From an uncultured Bacillaceae bacterium (lineage in GTDB: Bacteria > Bacillota > Bacilli > Bacillales > Amphibacillaceae), in assembly GCA_937925695.1 (NCBI GenBank), contig CALAMD010000027.1, forward strand, positions 1 to 36,616: a DNA stretch of 36,616 nucleotides, read 5' to 3'. Below the pieces are notes generated by a model, which had not been told where the DNA came from, made no database searches, and saw only the letters and a list, made by a program, of their open reading frames with translations. Of this stretch, positions 17,240-25,142 are shown piece after piece; within the stretch, counting starts at the first letter, position 1; each line of letters opens with the position of its first letter. The position numbers and the translations under genes were made by a program.

Positions 17240-18075
17240 TGCAGAAACAGAAAAAAATATACACAGTCATCATAACGGTATTTATGCTAATAGTAACCTT
17301 GTTAGCCCTATTTCCGTTAATTAGTTTACTCATATCATCATTCCGTCCAGCATCTGATTTGTTTAGAATGGGCATGTCATTTAATATTAGTTGGGACGAT
17401 TTAACATTTGAAAACTATAAATATATCTTTACAGAAGCAACCCAATATTGGAAATGGTATGGGAATAGTATCATTGTTTCCGTGTTAACGATTGTACTAT
17501 CATTATTTTTCTCATCTATGGTTGGTTATGCATTAGCAATGTATGATTTTAAAGGCAAAAATTTACTGTTTCTCATAGTTGTCTTTATTATCATGGTACC
17601 ATTTGAAATATTAATGTTACCCCTCTATCAACTAGTAACGAGCCTAAGACTAATTGATACGTATACTGGTATTATCTTGCCAAGTATCATCTCAGCCAGT
17701 GCAGTATTCTTCTTTAGGCAATATGCTATGGGCTTGCCGGCAGAGTTAATGGATGCTGCAAGAATTGACGGTGCAACTGAATATGGCATATTTTTCAAAA
17801 TTATGCTACCTTTAATGACTCCTTCCTTAGCTGCGATGGCGATACTCCAAGGACTATTCAGTTGGAACAACTTTGTCTGGCCTCTACTTGTCATTAGATC
17901 AAGTGATATGTTCACCTTACCAGTTGGATTGCAAACATTACTGACTCCATATGAAAACAACTATGATGTCCTCATATCTGGTTCGATTATGACGATTGTT
18001 CCAATCGTACTACTATTTGTCGCATTTCAGCGGTACTTTATTGCAGGACTGACAACTGGAGGAGTAAAGGGTTAA
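17239..18075 (+). CDS. araQ: CUT1 sugar ABC permease, AraQ/MalG-like (copy 1)
   Basis: Second membrane subunit, 278 residues counted from this ATG, with six hydrophobic segments and the EAA loop ELMDAARIDGATEYGIFFKI (about 174-193), ending in GLTTGGVKG as MalG-type permeases do. It overlaps the araP stop. GTG at 17236, one codon earlier, is an equally possible start, with AGAGGAG at 17223-17229 serving either. It forms a heterodimer with AraP. Followed after 30 bp by the DUF624 gene. Confidence 0.92.
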   Translation: MQKQKKIYTVIITVFMLIVTLLALFPLISLLISSFRPASDLFRMGMSFNISWDDLTFENYKYIFTEATQYWKWYGNSIIVSVLTIVLSLFFSSMVGYALAMYDFKGKNLLFLIVVFIIMVPFEILMLPLYQLVTSLRLIDTYTGIILPSIISASAVFFFRQYAMGLPAELMDAARIDGATEYGIFFKIMLPLMTPSLAAMAILQGLFSWNNFVWPLLVIRSSDMFTLPVGLQTLLTPYENNYDVLISGSIMTIVPIVLLFVAFQRYFIAGLTTGGVKG

Positions 18076-18105
18076 TTGTCTTTCAAATGCAAGAGGAGTT
18101 AATTT

Positions 18106-18723
18106 ATGAATGGTAATTCTTTCGTTCAATCATTGGATACTATTTTTAGATGGATTACCCGTCTAGCGTTTGTTAACCTATTATGGATTGCCTTTTCTCT
18201 GTTAGGCTTAATTTTTGTTGGCATTTTTCCGGCGACGGTAGCTACGTTAGCCATTACGAGAAAATGGTTAACGGGATCACGTGAGGTTCGTATCTTTAAA
18301 GTTTTTAAAGATACATTTAAAAAAGAATTTATCGTTGCCAATATAATAGGTTGGTTGTTAACAATCCTAGGCATCCTCTTATATGTGAATTATCAAGTCA
18401 TGGTATTGATGGATGATTCGTTACCAATCGTTACGATCTTTGCCTATTTTCTGATTTTGTTTTTTTATGGATTGTTTATCATTTGGGTTTTCCCAATGAT
18501 CGCAAATTACAATGGATCGATTAAACAATATCTAAAAAATTCTTTTATCATCGGCATCGGAAAAATACATGTAACATTGGCTTTGATGATATGGCTATTC
18601 GTAGTTCTTTATGTATCTTTAGAGTTTCCCGCTACCATCATTTTTTGTTCAATATCAATAGCTGCTGTTGGCTGGAATTGGCTAACTTTAAGAGCCTTTG
18701 ATAATTTGAAACAAGAACAATAG
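18106..18723 (+). CDS. yesL: DUF624 (YesL-like) membrane protein (copy 1)
   Basis: A 205-residue protein with about four to five membrane spans and the DUF624 pattern: an N-terminal FRWITRLAFVNLLWIAFSLL span, then GIFPATVATLAITRKWLTG. Members are found throughout Firmicute oligosaccharide ABC operons (for example B. subtilis yesL), but their function is not established. AAGAGGAG site before ATG 18106. Last gene of cassette 1. Its repeated presence at the end of both cassettes suggests a role tied to the transporter, such as assembly or ATPase recruitment (speculative). Confidence 0.88.
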   Translation: MNGNSFVQSLDTIFRWITRLAFVNLLWIAFSLLGLIFVGIFPATVATLAITRKWLTGSREVRIFKVFKDTFKKEFIVANIIGWLLTILGILLYVNYQVMVLMDDSLPIVTIFAYFLILFFYGLFIIWVFPMIANYNGSIKQYLKNSFIIGIGKIHVTLALMIWLFVVLYVSLEFPATIIFCSISIAAVGWNWLTLRAFDNLKQEQ

Positions 18724-18838
18724 GGATCGGCCCTTTGCTCTATTCATTCTTGGGGTAGCATGTTAATTAATTACAAGAGATGCTACTCGTTATAATAACA
18801 ACTTTATAAGTAAATAGAATATAGCTTTATTTTGGTTT

Positions 18839-18880
18839 AGAAACCTCGAATTTCTGTACAGAATTCAAGGTTTCTTTTTT
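18839..18880 (+). terminator. Terminator of cassette 1
   Basis: AGAAACCT (18839-18846) pairs with AGGTTTCT (18868-18875), with an inner GAATTTCTG/CAGAATTC helix, followed by a T-run. Its outer arm shares the AAACCTCGA motif with the cassette 2 terminator, so the terminator was duplicated too. Confidence 0.88.
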
Positions 18881-18978
18881 TATAGGTCTGATGATGTAAT
18901 TGGTAATTAATAGGTGTATTATTTGACCCATCACCATCAAACCGTGAAAGAATATTTTTTCACAATATATAGGAATAA

Positions 18979-19007
18979 TTGAAAATTGCATCTATTTGCT
19001 TTATAAT
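18979..19007 (+). promoter_or_regulatory. Promoter of transport cassette 2
   Basis: TTGAAA (18979-18984), 17-bp spacer, consensus TATAAT (19002-19007). Same -35 and spacing as cassette 1. Confidence 0.82.
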
Positions 19008-19010
19008 TAT

Positions 19011-19065
19011 TGGTGTACGTATAAGTTTTGCGATTAATCATTTCCGCTTATTCGCATAACAAAAT
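19011..19065 (+). promoter_or_regulatory. Candidate AraR box pair, cassette 2
   Basis: TGGTGTACGTATAAGT (19011-19026), four bases after the -10, matches the AraR consensus at about 11 of 16, with an intact GTACGTA core. A weaker second site, ATTCGCATAACAAAAT (19050-19065, about 9 of 16), is the aligned counterpart of the second cassette 1 site. Confidence 0.5.
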
Positions 19066-19103
19066 GAGTTACGCGATAAAGCTATAAATATACCAGCCAA
19101 TAA

Positions 19104-19117
19104 TGTAAACGCTACCA
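19104..19117 (+). promoter_or_regulatory. cre box, cassette 2
   Basis: TGTAAACGCTACCA matches cre at 13 of 14 positions, about 97 bp after the -10, nearly the same place as in cassette 1. Confidence 0.62.
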
Positions 19118-19171
19118 TAACCATTTGGTTTTGATTAATCCAAAACTGAAAAAATAACTAGGAGGAAGAAC

Positions 19172-20518
19172 ATGAAGAAAATTAAAATCTCTGTGATTGT
19201 ACTCCTCATGCTTGCTCTAACGACTTTATTGGTAGCTTGTGGCGGTGATGATTCTCCTGAAGGCGAAGCAACAGATGTAAAGACAGCCGGTGGGGACCTT
19301 GAAGATGCAACAGAATTAACATTCTGGACCTTTGCTGGAACCCATGCAGATTTCTTTGTAAATGCGGCTGAAAGATGGAATGAAGAAAATGCTGACCGTC
19401 CAATTAAATTGACGGCAGAAACTTATCCATTTGACCAAATGCATAACAATTTATTGCTTGCCTTACAATCAGGAAAGGGTGCTCCAGATTTAGTTGATAT
19501 AGAAATTGCCAAGTTTTCAAACTTCCTCATGGGGGAAATTCAATTAGAACCATTAAACGATTTGATTGAGTCAGAAATTGACAGCTTTATTCAATCAAGA
19601 TTAGATATTTATTCTAAAGATGGTACAGTTTATGGTGCGCCAACTCATTTAGGTGCAACAGTCGTCTATTACAACCAGGAAATCATGGATGAAGCTGGTG
19701 TTGATATTGATTCAATTCAGACTTACGATGATTTTGTAGAAGCTGGAAAAATTGTTGTAGAAAAAACTGATAAACCAATGACAATTATACCGACTAGTTG
19801 GTATGGTATTTGGCCGTTTATCACTCAGAGAGATTCAGATTTCTTTGATGAAAATGGTAATTTGACAATGGACAACGAAGTGAATATTGAGACCTTACAA
19901 TATATCGCTGATATGATCCATGTTCATGAGATTGCGATTGTACCTCCAGGTAACCATTATCACTCTGAAGAATTCTATGGTTTCATGAATGATGGTGGTG
20001 CTGCATCTATTATCGTTCCACTATTCTACATGAAGGACTTTACGGAATATATGCCGGACTTAAAAGGGAAAATGCAAATCAGACCAATGCCAACATGGCC
20101 AGACTCTGATAAACGTACTGTAGGTATGGGTGGAACAGGTACTGCGGTAACAAAACAATCCGAGAATGTCGATTTAGCTAAAGAGTTCCTCTATTTCGCG
20201 AAAATGTCAGAAGAAGGGAATATTCGTTTATGGACTGAGCTAGGTTTTGACCCACCACGTTGGGATGTGTGGGAAGCTCCTGAATTACATGAGGATAATC
20301 CATATTACGAATTTTTCCACGAAGGTATTTTTGACATGTTATTAGATATTCGTGATGAAGTAGGTAGTGTAAACATGACGGATAATATCCCTGATGCATT
20401 AGATGAAATCGATACGAATGTAATGCACCAGGTAGTGAGAGAAAATACGCATACTGCTGCTGAAGCTTTAGAAGAAGCGGCGAAAAATGTTCAGGCGAAA
20501 ATAGACAGTAAAAATTAG
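19172..20518 (+). CDS. araN: Arabino-oligosaccharide binding lipoprotein, AraN-like (copy 2)
   Basis: Paralogue of the 14913 gene: 448 residues, lipobox LLVAC (Cys23), shorter and more acidic linker, then long stretches identical to copy 1 (TFAGTHADFF, IQSRLDIYSKDGT, GKMQIRPMPTWPDSDKR, TELGFDPPRWDVW). Differences concentrate in the linker, around residues 180-260 and in the C-terminal third, so ligand preference (chain length or branching) may differ. ATG at 19172 has AGGAGG at 19160-19165. First gene of cassette 2, followed by a hairpin and its own permease pair. Confidence 0.88.
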   Translation: MKKIKISVIVLLMLALTTLLVACGGDDSPEGEATDVKTAGGDLEDATELTFWTFAGTHADFFVNAAERWNEENADRPIKLTAETYPFDQMHNNLLLALQSGKGAPDLVDIEIAKFSNFLMGEIQLEPLNDLIESEIDSFIQSRLDIYSKDGTVYGAPTHLGATVVYYNQEIMDEAGVDIDSIQTYDDFVEAGKIVVEKTDKPMTIIPTSWYGIWPFITQRDSDFFDENGNLTMDNEVNIETLQYIADMIHVHEIAIVPPGNHYHSEEFYGFMNDGGAASIIVPLFYMKDFTEYMPDLKGKMQIRPMPTWPDSDKRTVGMGGTGTAVTKQSENVDLAKEFLYFAKMSEEGNIRLWTELGFDPPRWDVWEAPELHEDNPYYEFFHEGIFDMLLDIRDEVGSVNMTDNIPDALDEIDTNVMHQVVRENTHTAAEALEEAAKNVQAKIDSKN

Positions 20519-20519
20519 T

Positions 20520-20557
20520 AGTAGTCGTTAGGCAGGTTTAATCCTGCCTAATCTACT
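20520..20557 (+). other. Structured RNA hairpin after araN copy 2
   Basis: TTAGGCAGG (20528-20536) pairs with CCTGCCTAA (20543-20551), with an outer AGTAG/CTACT helix (20520-20524 and 20553-20557). Relative to the copy 1 hairpin, paired positions changed together, keeping the fold. No T-run, so more likely a processing or attenuation element than a full terminator. Confidence 0.72.
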
Positions 20558-20575
20558 TACAGAAAGGATGAAACC

Positions 20576-21478
20576 ATGGGATCACGGAAGAATAGAAATT
20601 TCTTTAACTCGCAAAAAGTGGCACCATATGTTTTCGTATCTCCTTTTATCTTGTCATTTTTGGTACTAACGCTTTATCCAACGATAAAAGCATTTATTAT
20701 GAGTTTCCAAAATATTTTACCTGGACAAGTAACATTTATTGGTTGGAACAACTATATTCGAGCGGTAAAAAGTCCAACCTTCTATATTGCCTTAAAAAAT
20801 TCAACAATATATATGGTTTTGACCGTAGTTATTTTAGTAGCCATCCCGATTATTTTAGCAGTTATTTTGGATTCAAATTTGACCAAATTTAAGACTTTCT
20901 TTCGCTCAAGCTTGTTTATACCTTCATTAACATCTGTTGTTGTTGCAGGTATTATTTTTAGAATGATCTTCGCTGAATCGGACACAGCTGTTGCGAACCA
21001 AGTTATAGGTTGGTTTGGACTGGAACCAATGAATTGGCGAAACACAGGATGGTCGGCAATGTTTTTAATGGTCTTATTAGCCACATGGCGTTGGCTAGGT
21101 GTAAATATTCTCTATTTTTTAGCTGGATTACAAAATATACCAAATGAGTTATACGAATCAGCAGAAATCGACGGAGCGAACGTGTTTCAAAAATTTACGA
21201 ATATTACTCTTCCATTCCTAAAGCCTATCATCATATTTGTTACGACTATTAGTATCATTGGTGGCTTTAGGGTCTTTGAAGAGAGTTTCGTGTTTTGGGA
21301 AACAAGTTCACCGGGCAACATTGCCCTAACTTTAGTCACGTTTTTATATCAACAAGGTATTCACCAAAATGATATGGGCTATGGAGCAGCTGTTGGGGTT
21401 ATCGTACTACTGATTGTCTTTGTAGTCAGTTTTATCAACCTATTATTATCAGGTGCCTTCAAGAGGAGTGATACATGA
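20576..21478 (+). CDS. araP: CUT1 sugar ABC permease, AraP/MalF-like (copy 2)
   Basis: 300 residues, same length as copy 1 and about 88% identical by hand count. Six membrane spans; EAA loop ESAEIDGANVFQKFTNITLP. Substitutions are mostly conservative and fall in spans (for example I to V, S to T), with few in the ATPase-docking loop. AGAAAGGATG site before ATG 20576. Its stop overlaps the start of the next permease. It should pair with the copy 2 AraQ-like permease, although cross-pairing with cassette 1 subunits is conceivable. Confidence 0.92.
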   Translation: MGSRKNRNFFNSQKVAPYVFVSPFILSFLVLTLYPTIKAFIMSFQNILPGQVTFIGWNNYIRAVKSPTFYIALKNSTIYMVLTVVILVAIPIILAVILDSNLTKFKTFFRSSLFIPSLTSVVVAGIIFRMIFAESDTAVANQVIGWFGLEPMNWRNTGWSAMFLMVLLATWRWLGVNILYFLAGLQNIPNELYESAEIDGANVFQKFTNITLPFLKPIIIFVTTISIIGGFRVFEESFVFWETSSPGNIALTLVTFLYQQGIHQNDMGYGAAVGVIVLLIVFVVSFINLLLSGAFKRSDT

Positions 21479-22317
21479 TGCGGAAACATAAGAAAAAAAT
21501 TTATACCGCATTAATATCGATCTTTATGCTCATAGTGACCTTGATAGCCCTATTCCCGTTAATTAGTCTACTCGTCTCGTCTTTTAGGCCAGCATCTGAT
21601 TTATTTAGGTATGGCATCACCTTCAATATTGATTTTCGTGACCTCGTTTTGGAAAACTATAAATATATCTTTACTGAAGCGACCCTATATTGGAAATGGT
21701 ATGGAAATAGTTTAATCGTATCTGCACTAACCATAGTACTGTCGCTATTTTTCTCATCTATGGTCGGTTATGCATTAGCTGTATATGATTTTAAAGGAAG
21801 GAACTTACTGTTTGTCATCGTTGTCTTTATTATCATGGTTCCTTTTGAAATTTTAATGTTACCTTTGTATCAACTCATGACGAGTCTTCGATTGATTGAT
21901 ACGTATACGGGGATCATCTTGCCGAGTATTATATCGGCAAGTGCTGTATTTTTCTTCCGTCAATATGCGATGGGGTTACCAATGGAACTAATGGATGCGG
22001 CTAGGATTGATGGTTCGACAGAATATGGAATATTTTTTAGAATCATGTTACCTTTGATGGCGCCATCTTTAGCGGCAATGGCAATATTACAAGGGATGTT
22101 TAGTTGGAATAACTTTGTTTGGCCGTTGCTCGTGATTAGATCAAGCAGTATGTTTACATTACCTGTTGGCTTACAAACCTTGCTGACTCCATATGAAAAT
22201 AATTATGATGTCCTCATTTCTGGATCAATTATGACGATCGTTCCAATTGTCATATTATTTATCGTATTTCAGCGTTACTTTGTAGCTGGACTAACAACCG
22301 GTGGAGTGAAAGGCTAA
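21475..22317 (+). CDS. araQ: CUT1 sugar ABC permease, AraQ/MalG-like (copy 2)
   Basis: 280 residues, six spans, EAA loop ELMDAARIDGSTEYGIFFRI and C-terminal GLTTGGVKG. ATG at 21475 overlaps the previous stop; a second ATG at 21478 is possible, both served by AGAGGAG at 21462-21468. Closely similar to the 17239 gene, with the largest differences in the segment after RPASDLFR (about residues 44-58), an external loop near the binding-protein interface. Confidence 0.92.
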   Translation: MMRKHKKKIYTALISIFMLIVTLIALFPLISLLVSSFRPASDLFRYGITFNIDFRDLVLENYKYIFTEATLYWKWYGNSLIVSALTIVLSLFFSSMVGYALAVYDFKGRNLLFVIVVFIIMVPFEILMLPLYQLMTSLRLIDTYTGIILPSIISASAVFFFRQYAMGLPMELMDAARIDGSTEYGIFFRIMLPLMAPSLAAMAILQGMFSWNNFVWPLLVIRSSSMFTLPVGLQTLLTPYENNYDVLISGSIMTIVPIVILFIVFQRYFVAGLTTGGVKG

Positions 22318-22350
22318 TTTTTTTCCAATACATCCCAAAGGAGTTAACAT

Positions 22351-22971
22351 ATGAATGGACATACAATCGTACAGTCATTGGATACCTTCTTTAGATGGAT
22401 CACGCGAATTGCCATTGTTAATCTATTATGGATCGGGTTTTCTCTTTTAGGGTTTATTGTATTGGGTGTTTTTCCTGCAACGGTGGCTACGCTAGCTGTA
22501 ACGAGGAAATGGTTAACAGGTGCAAGGGATATTCATATAGGTAAGTTATTTACAGAGACATTTAAAACAGAATTTATTGTTGCCAATATAATAGGTTGGT
22601 TGCTGGCGATCATAGGTTTTCTACTATATTTGAATTACAAAATTATGTTGACCATGGCTGATACCTTACCCGTTATTACGTTATTTTCCTTTATATTAGT
22701 TGCATTTTTTTACTTATTGATAACCTTATGGGTATTTCCAATGATAGTAAATTATAAGGACACAATTATGCAATATGTGAAGAATGCATTTATCATTGGC
22801 ATCGGAAAACTACACGTAACATTGGGAATTATGATCTGGCTATTCGTAGTTCTGTATATATCGTTAGAATTTCCCACGACAATCATATTCTGCTCAATAT
22901 CATTAGCAGCCGTTGGTTGGAATTGGTTAACTTTAAAAACATTTAATAAATTTGATCAAAAGGAACAGTGA
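22351..22971 (+). CDS. yesL: DUF624 (YesL-like) membrane protein (copy 2)
   Basis: 206 residues, four to five spans, same framework as copy 1 (FRWITRIAIVNLLWIGFSLL; GVFPATVATLAVTRKWLTG; IIGWLLAI; TIIFCSISLAAVGWNWLTL). More divergent from its paralogue than the permeases are from theirs, especially in the central loop (about residues 65-135). AAAGGAG site before ATG 22351. Function unknown; the gene closes cassette 2. Confidence 0.88.
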   Translation: MNGHTIVQSLDTFFRWITRIAIVNLLWIGFSLLGFIVLGVFPATVATLAVTRKWLTGARDIHIGKLFTETFKTEFIVANIIGWLLAIIGFLLYLNYKIMLTMADTLPVITLFSFILVAFFYLLITLWVFPMIVNYKDTIMQYVKNAFIIGIGKLHVTLGIMIWLFVVLYISLEFPTTIIFCSISLAAVGWNWLTLKTFNKFDQKEQ

Positions 22972-23026
22972 ATGCCATATTAATAGTTAGGATTTTTTGC
23001 TACTTGGATAGCTACTTTATATCCTT

Positions 23027-23070
23027 GAAACCTCGATTTTTGTCTTAGGACCTTCGAGGTTTCTTTTTTT
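23027..23070 (+). terminator. Terminator of cassette 2
   Basis: GAAACCTCG (23027-23035) pairs with CGAGGTTTC (23055-23063), followed by a run of seven T. Shares the AAACCTCGA arm with the cassette 1 terminator. Confidence 0.92.
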
Positions 23071-23158
23071 GTTTTATAAATATAATTGCTTAAAGTTAGA
23101 AGGCTTGATCATCTGTATCTGTTTTACTCCATATAAATTAACAATATTCAAAATATAC

Positions 23159-23186
23159 TTGACAGTTTTGGTGAAAAAGCTATAAT
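23159..23186 (+). promoter_or_regulatory. Near-consensus promoter far upstream of the orphan binding protein
   Basis: TTGACA (23159-23164), 16-bp spacer, TATAAT (23181-23186): both hexamers are perfect. It points toward the binding-protein gene at 23655, giving a leader of about 460 nt. No other gene of normal size lies between. Confidence 0.78.
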
Positions 23187-23654
23187 GAAGATATCTAACT
23201 AACATACTAGTGTTCTAAAAGACAAGATATGTTTAACATGGTACCCTATACACCAACTTCAGGCTAATATTGACTTATCCTAATGAAAACTAAATTTATT
23301 AATAACCCCAAATATGTAAGCGCTTAATCACAATGGAATACTCATCCGTTTAGTTATTGCCCGAATAGTCTCATCGCTTGTATACAAGTGTACTAATATA
23401 TTTCCAGATCTTTGTTGAGTTTGTTTTTCTTCAATTTTCGAGGAGTAGGCAGATGTTTTTTTGGCAACGCACATCACCTTCAATAAGACACATCGTTTGC
23501 TTTTAAGTGAGTAAACAGATGCAAACATAAAGTGTCAATTCATATTGAAAGGAAGTGAGGTCATCAAATAGTTCAATAAACATGTAAGTTAAAGGGGATT
23601 ATGGAATATTTCTATTTTTAGCCATTTAAATGAAGAGTATGTGGGGGATGTAAA
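23187..23654 (+). other. Long leader region with cre-like box and palindrome
   Basis: This stretch lies between a strong promoter and the orphan binding-protein gene. It holds a cre-like box TGTAAGCGCTTAAT (23315-23328, 12 of 14), a perfect 12-bp palindrome CTTGTATACAAG (23377-23388) resembling GntR-family operators, and short ORFs with good ribosome sites at 23453 and 23601 (six codons, after AAAGGGG). I recognise no riboswitch class. Confidence 0.5.
23453..23506 (+). CDS. Possible 17-residue leader peptide
   Basis: ATG at 23453 is preceded at good spacing by GAGGAG (about 23440-23445) and encodes MFFWQRTSPSIRHIVCF before a TAA. It lies inside the long leader of the orphan binding-protein gene. 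It has no recognised homology and could be fortuitous or a remnant of a lost gene. It is listed because the ribosome site is strong and nothing else explains it. Confidence 0.25.
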   Translation: MFFWQRTSPSIRHIVCF

Positions 23655-25013
23655 TTGAAACCATATTTAAAGTTGTTTTTCGTCATGTTATTAATCGGTT
23701 TGTTAGTTGCTTGTAATACGGATAAAGAAACATCGAGCAATGACAACGAAGGTAATCAAAATATAGAACACAATACACAAAATGATGAGAATAACGTACA
23801 GAATGAAGGAACCAACGAAGAAACTTATGACTTAGGTGGGCGCACGATTAGATTGAATTTCCACGTGGATTTAACACCAGAAGAAGGTACTGAAACAGGA
23901 GATCTATTAGTAGAGAGATGGAAGGAAGTCGAAGAAAAATATAATGTAACCATTGAGTGGACTGAAATTCCGTATGAGGAAAAAATTGAACACTTAACGA
24001 CCACTGTATTAGCAGGCGAACCTTTTGCAGATCTCGTAAGAATGGATCCTACCCAAGCATCTGGTCTAGCCCAAGAAGGACTGATCATACCTTTAGATGA
24101 TATTATTGATTTATCCCAATCTAAAATGAGTGAAGAACTAAAAGAGGCAGGCCGTGTCAATCCTGATGGCAAAGTCTATATGATGGATACGTTACGATCC
24201 TTTGCCTCAGGTGGCGGTATGTTTTATAATAAAACGATGTTTCAACAGGCAGGACTTGAGGACCCTTATGAATTGGTTCAAAGGGGCGAATGGACTTGGG
24301 AAAAAATGCTAGAAGCAGCACTAACATTAACGACCGGTGATCAATTTGGTTTAGCTGCTGATCCAAATAGACTAGCTGAGTATTTAATTTTATCAAACGA
24401 TGCTCGTATATTAAACACTGAGACCGGAGAAATTGTTATGGATTCACCAGAAGCCATGGAAGCCCTTGAGTTTATGGCTGATTTATATAATGTACACAAT
24501 GTCATTAAGCCAAATGACAGAAGTAGTAACTGGGAAGACCCGCCTGTATTCTTTAATGAAGGTCTTGTAGGTATGGTTCATGGCGAATCATGGGAAGCAA
24601 CTGATGAGCGTCGAGATACGCCGTTTGAGTGGGGTTATGTATTTTGGCCACTTGGCCCAAATGCATCTGAATATGGCGCGTTGAAGGTAAGTGGTGGAGG
24701 TTATGTTATTCCTGTAGGTGTAGAAGATCCGGAAATTGTTTATCAAATTTGGGAAGACTTACAAATATGGGAATATGAAAGAGACCACCTCCATGCAGAA
24801 TATGAAAATATTCTAACCAATCAAGAGTCAGTCGATATCGCAAATCAAATGCTAGACGCTGTAAAAATCAGTAAGTGGAAACAATACAATTTACATGACG
24901 CATTTTATGGTACCTTTGAGGCAATTATGAATGGAGATGAGACACCAGCCCAGGCTGTTGCCAAAGTTAAACCAGAAGCTCAAGCCAGAGTGGATGAGTT
25001 TTTAGGAAAATAA
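23655..25013 (+). CDS. Orphan family-1 sugar-binding lipoprotein
   Basis: 452-residue extracytoplasmic solute-binding protein. Lipoprotein signal ending GLLVAC (Cys20), an Asn/Glu-rich linker (about 21-55) probably spanning the wall side, then a family-1 binding fold (YDLGGRTIRLNFHVDL; FADLVRMDPTQASGLAQEG; GGGMFYNKTMFQQAGL; EWTWEKMLEAALTLT; KVSGGGYVIPVG). It is not a close relative of the two AraN copies. TTG start at 23655 after GGGGGATG. No permease genes accompany it; it is bounded by its own promoter and terminator. It may serve one of the CUT1 cassettes or a distant system, or act as a sugar sensor. Ligand unknown. Confidence 0.85.
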   Translation: MKPYLKLFFVMLLIGLLVACNTDKETSSNDNEGNQNIEHNTQNDENNVQNEGTNEETYDLGGRTIRLNFHVDLTPEEGTETGDLLVERWKEVEEKYNVTIEWTEIPYEEKIEHLTTTVLAGEPFADLVRMDPTQASGLAQEGLIIPLDDIIDLSQSKMSEELKEAGRVNPDGKVYMMDTLRSFASGGGMFYNKTMFQQAGLEDPYELVQRGEWTWEKMLEAALTLTTGDQFGLAADPNRLAEYLILSNDARILNTETGEIVMDSPEAMEALEFMADLYNVHNVIKPNDRSSNWEDPPVFFNEGLVGMVHGESWEATDERRDTPFEWGYVFWPLGPNASEYGALKVSGGGYVIPVGVEDPEIVYQIWEDLQIWEYERDHLHAEYENILTNQESVDIANQMLDAVKISKWKQYNLHDAFYGTFEAIMNGDETPAQAVAKVKPEAQARVDEFLGK

Positions 25014-25054
25014 TCGTTCCTACAGCAAAGTGAATTCGGCTCAAACTTGCTAAA

Positions 25055-25093
25055 GTAATAGCGCTGAGACTGCCCCCAGCGCTATTGCTTTTA
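25055..25093. terminator. Terminator between the orphan binding protein and the esterase
   Basis: A stem of about 12 bp: GTAATAGCGCTG (25055-25066) with CAGCGCTATTGC (25077-25088), followed by five T. It separates convergent genes and could act weakly in both directions. Confidence 0.82.
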
Positions 25094-25142
25094 TGAAACG
25101 AATATCATGTGTGCTCAATGTTATCAATCTATTCACTAGCGG

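Noticed and set aside
14685..23070. The duplicated cassettes as a composite mobile element
   Set aside because: No transposase, terminal inverted repeats or target-site duplications seen; a simple tandem duplication explains the arrangement.
23328..23528. A 66-codon minus-strand frame in the long leader
   Set aside because: No ribosome site or recognisable domain; it runs antisense to a region better explained as the leader of the binding-protein gene.
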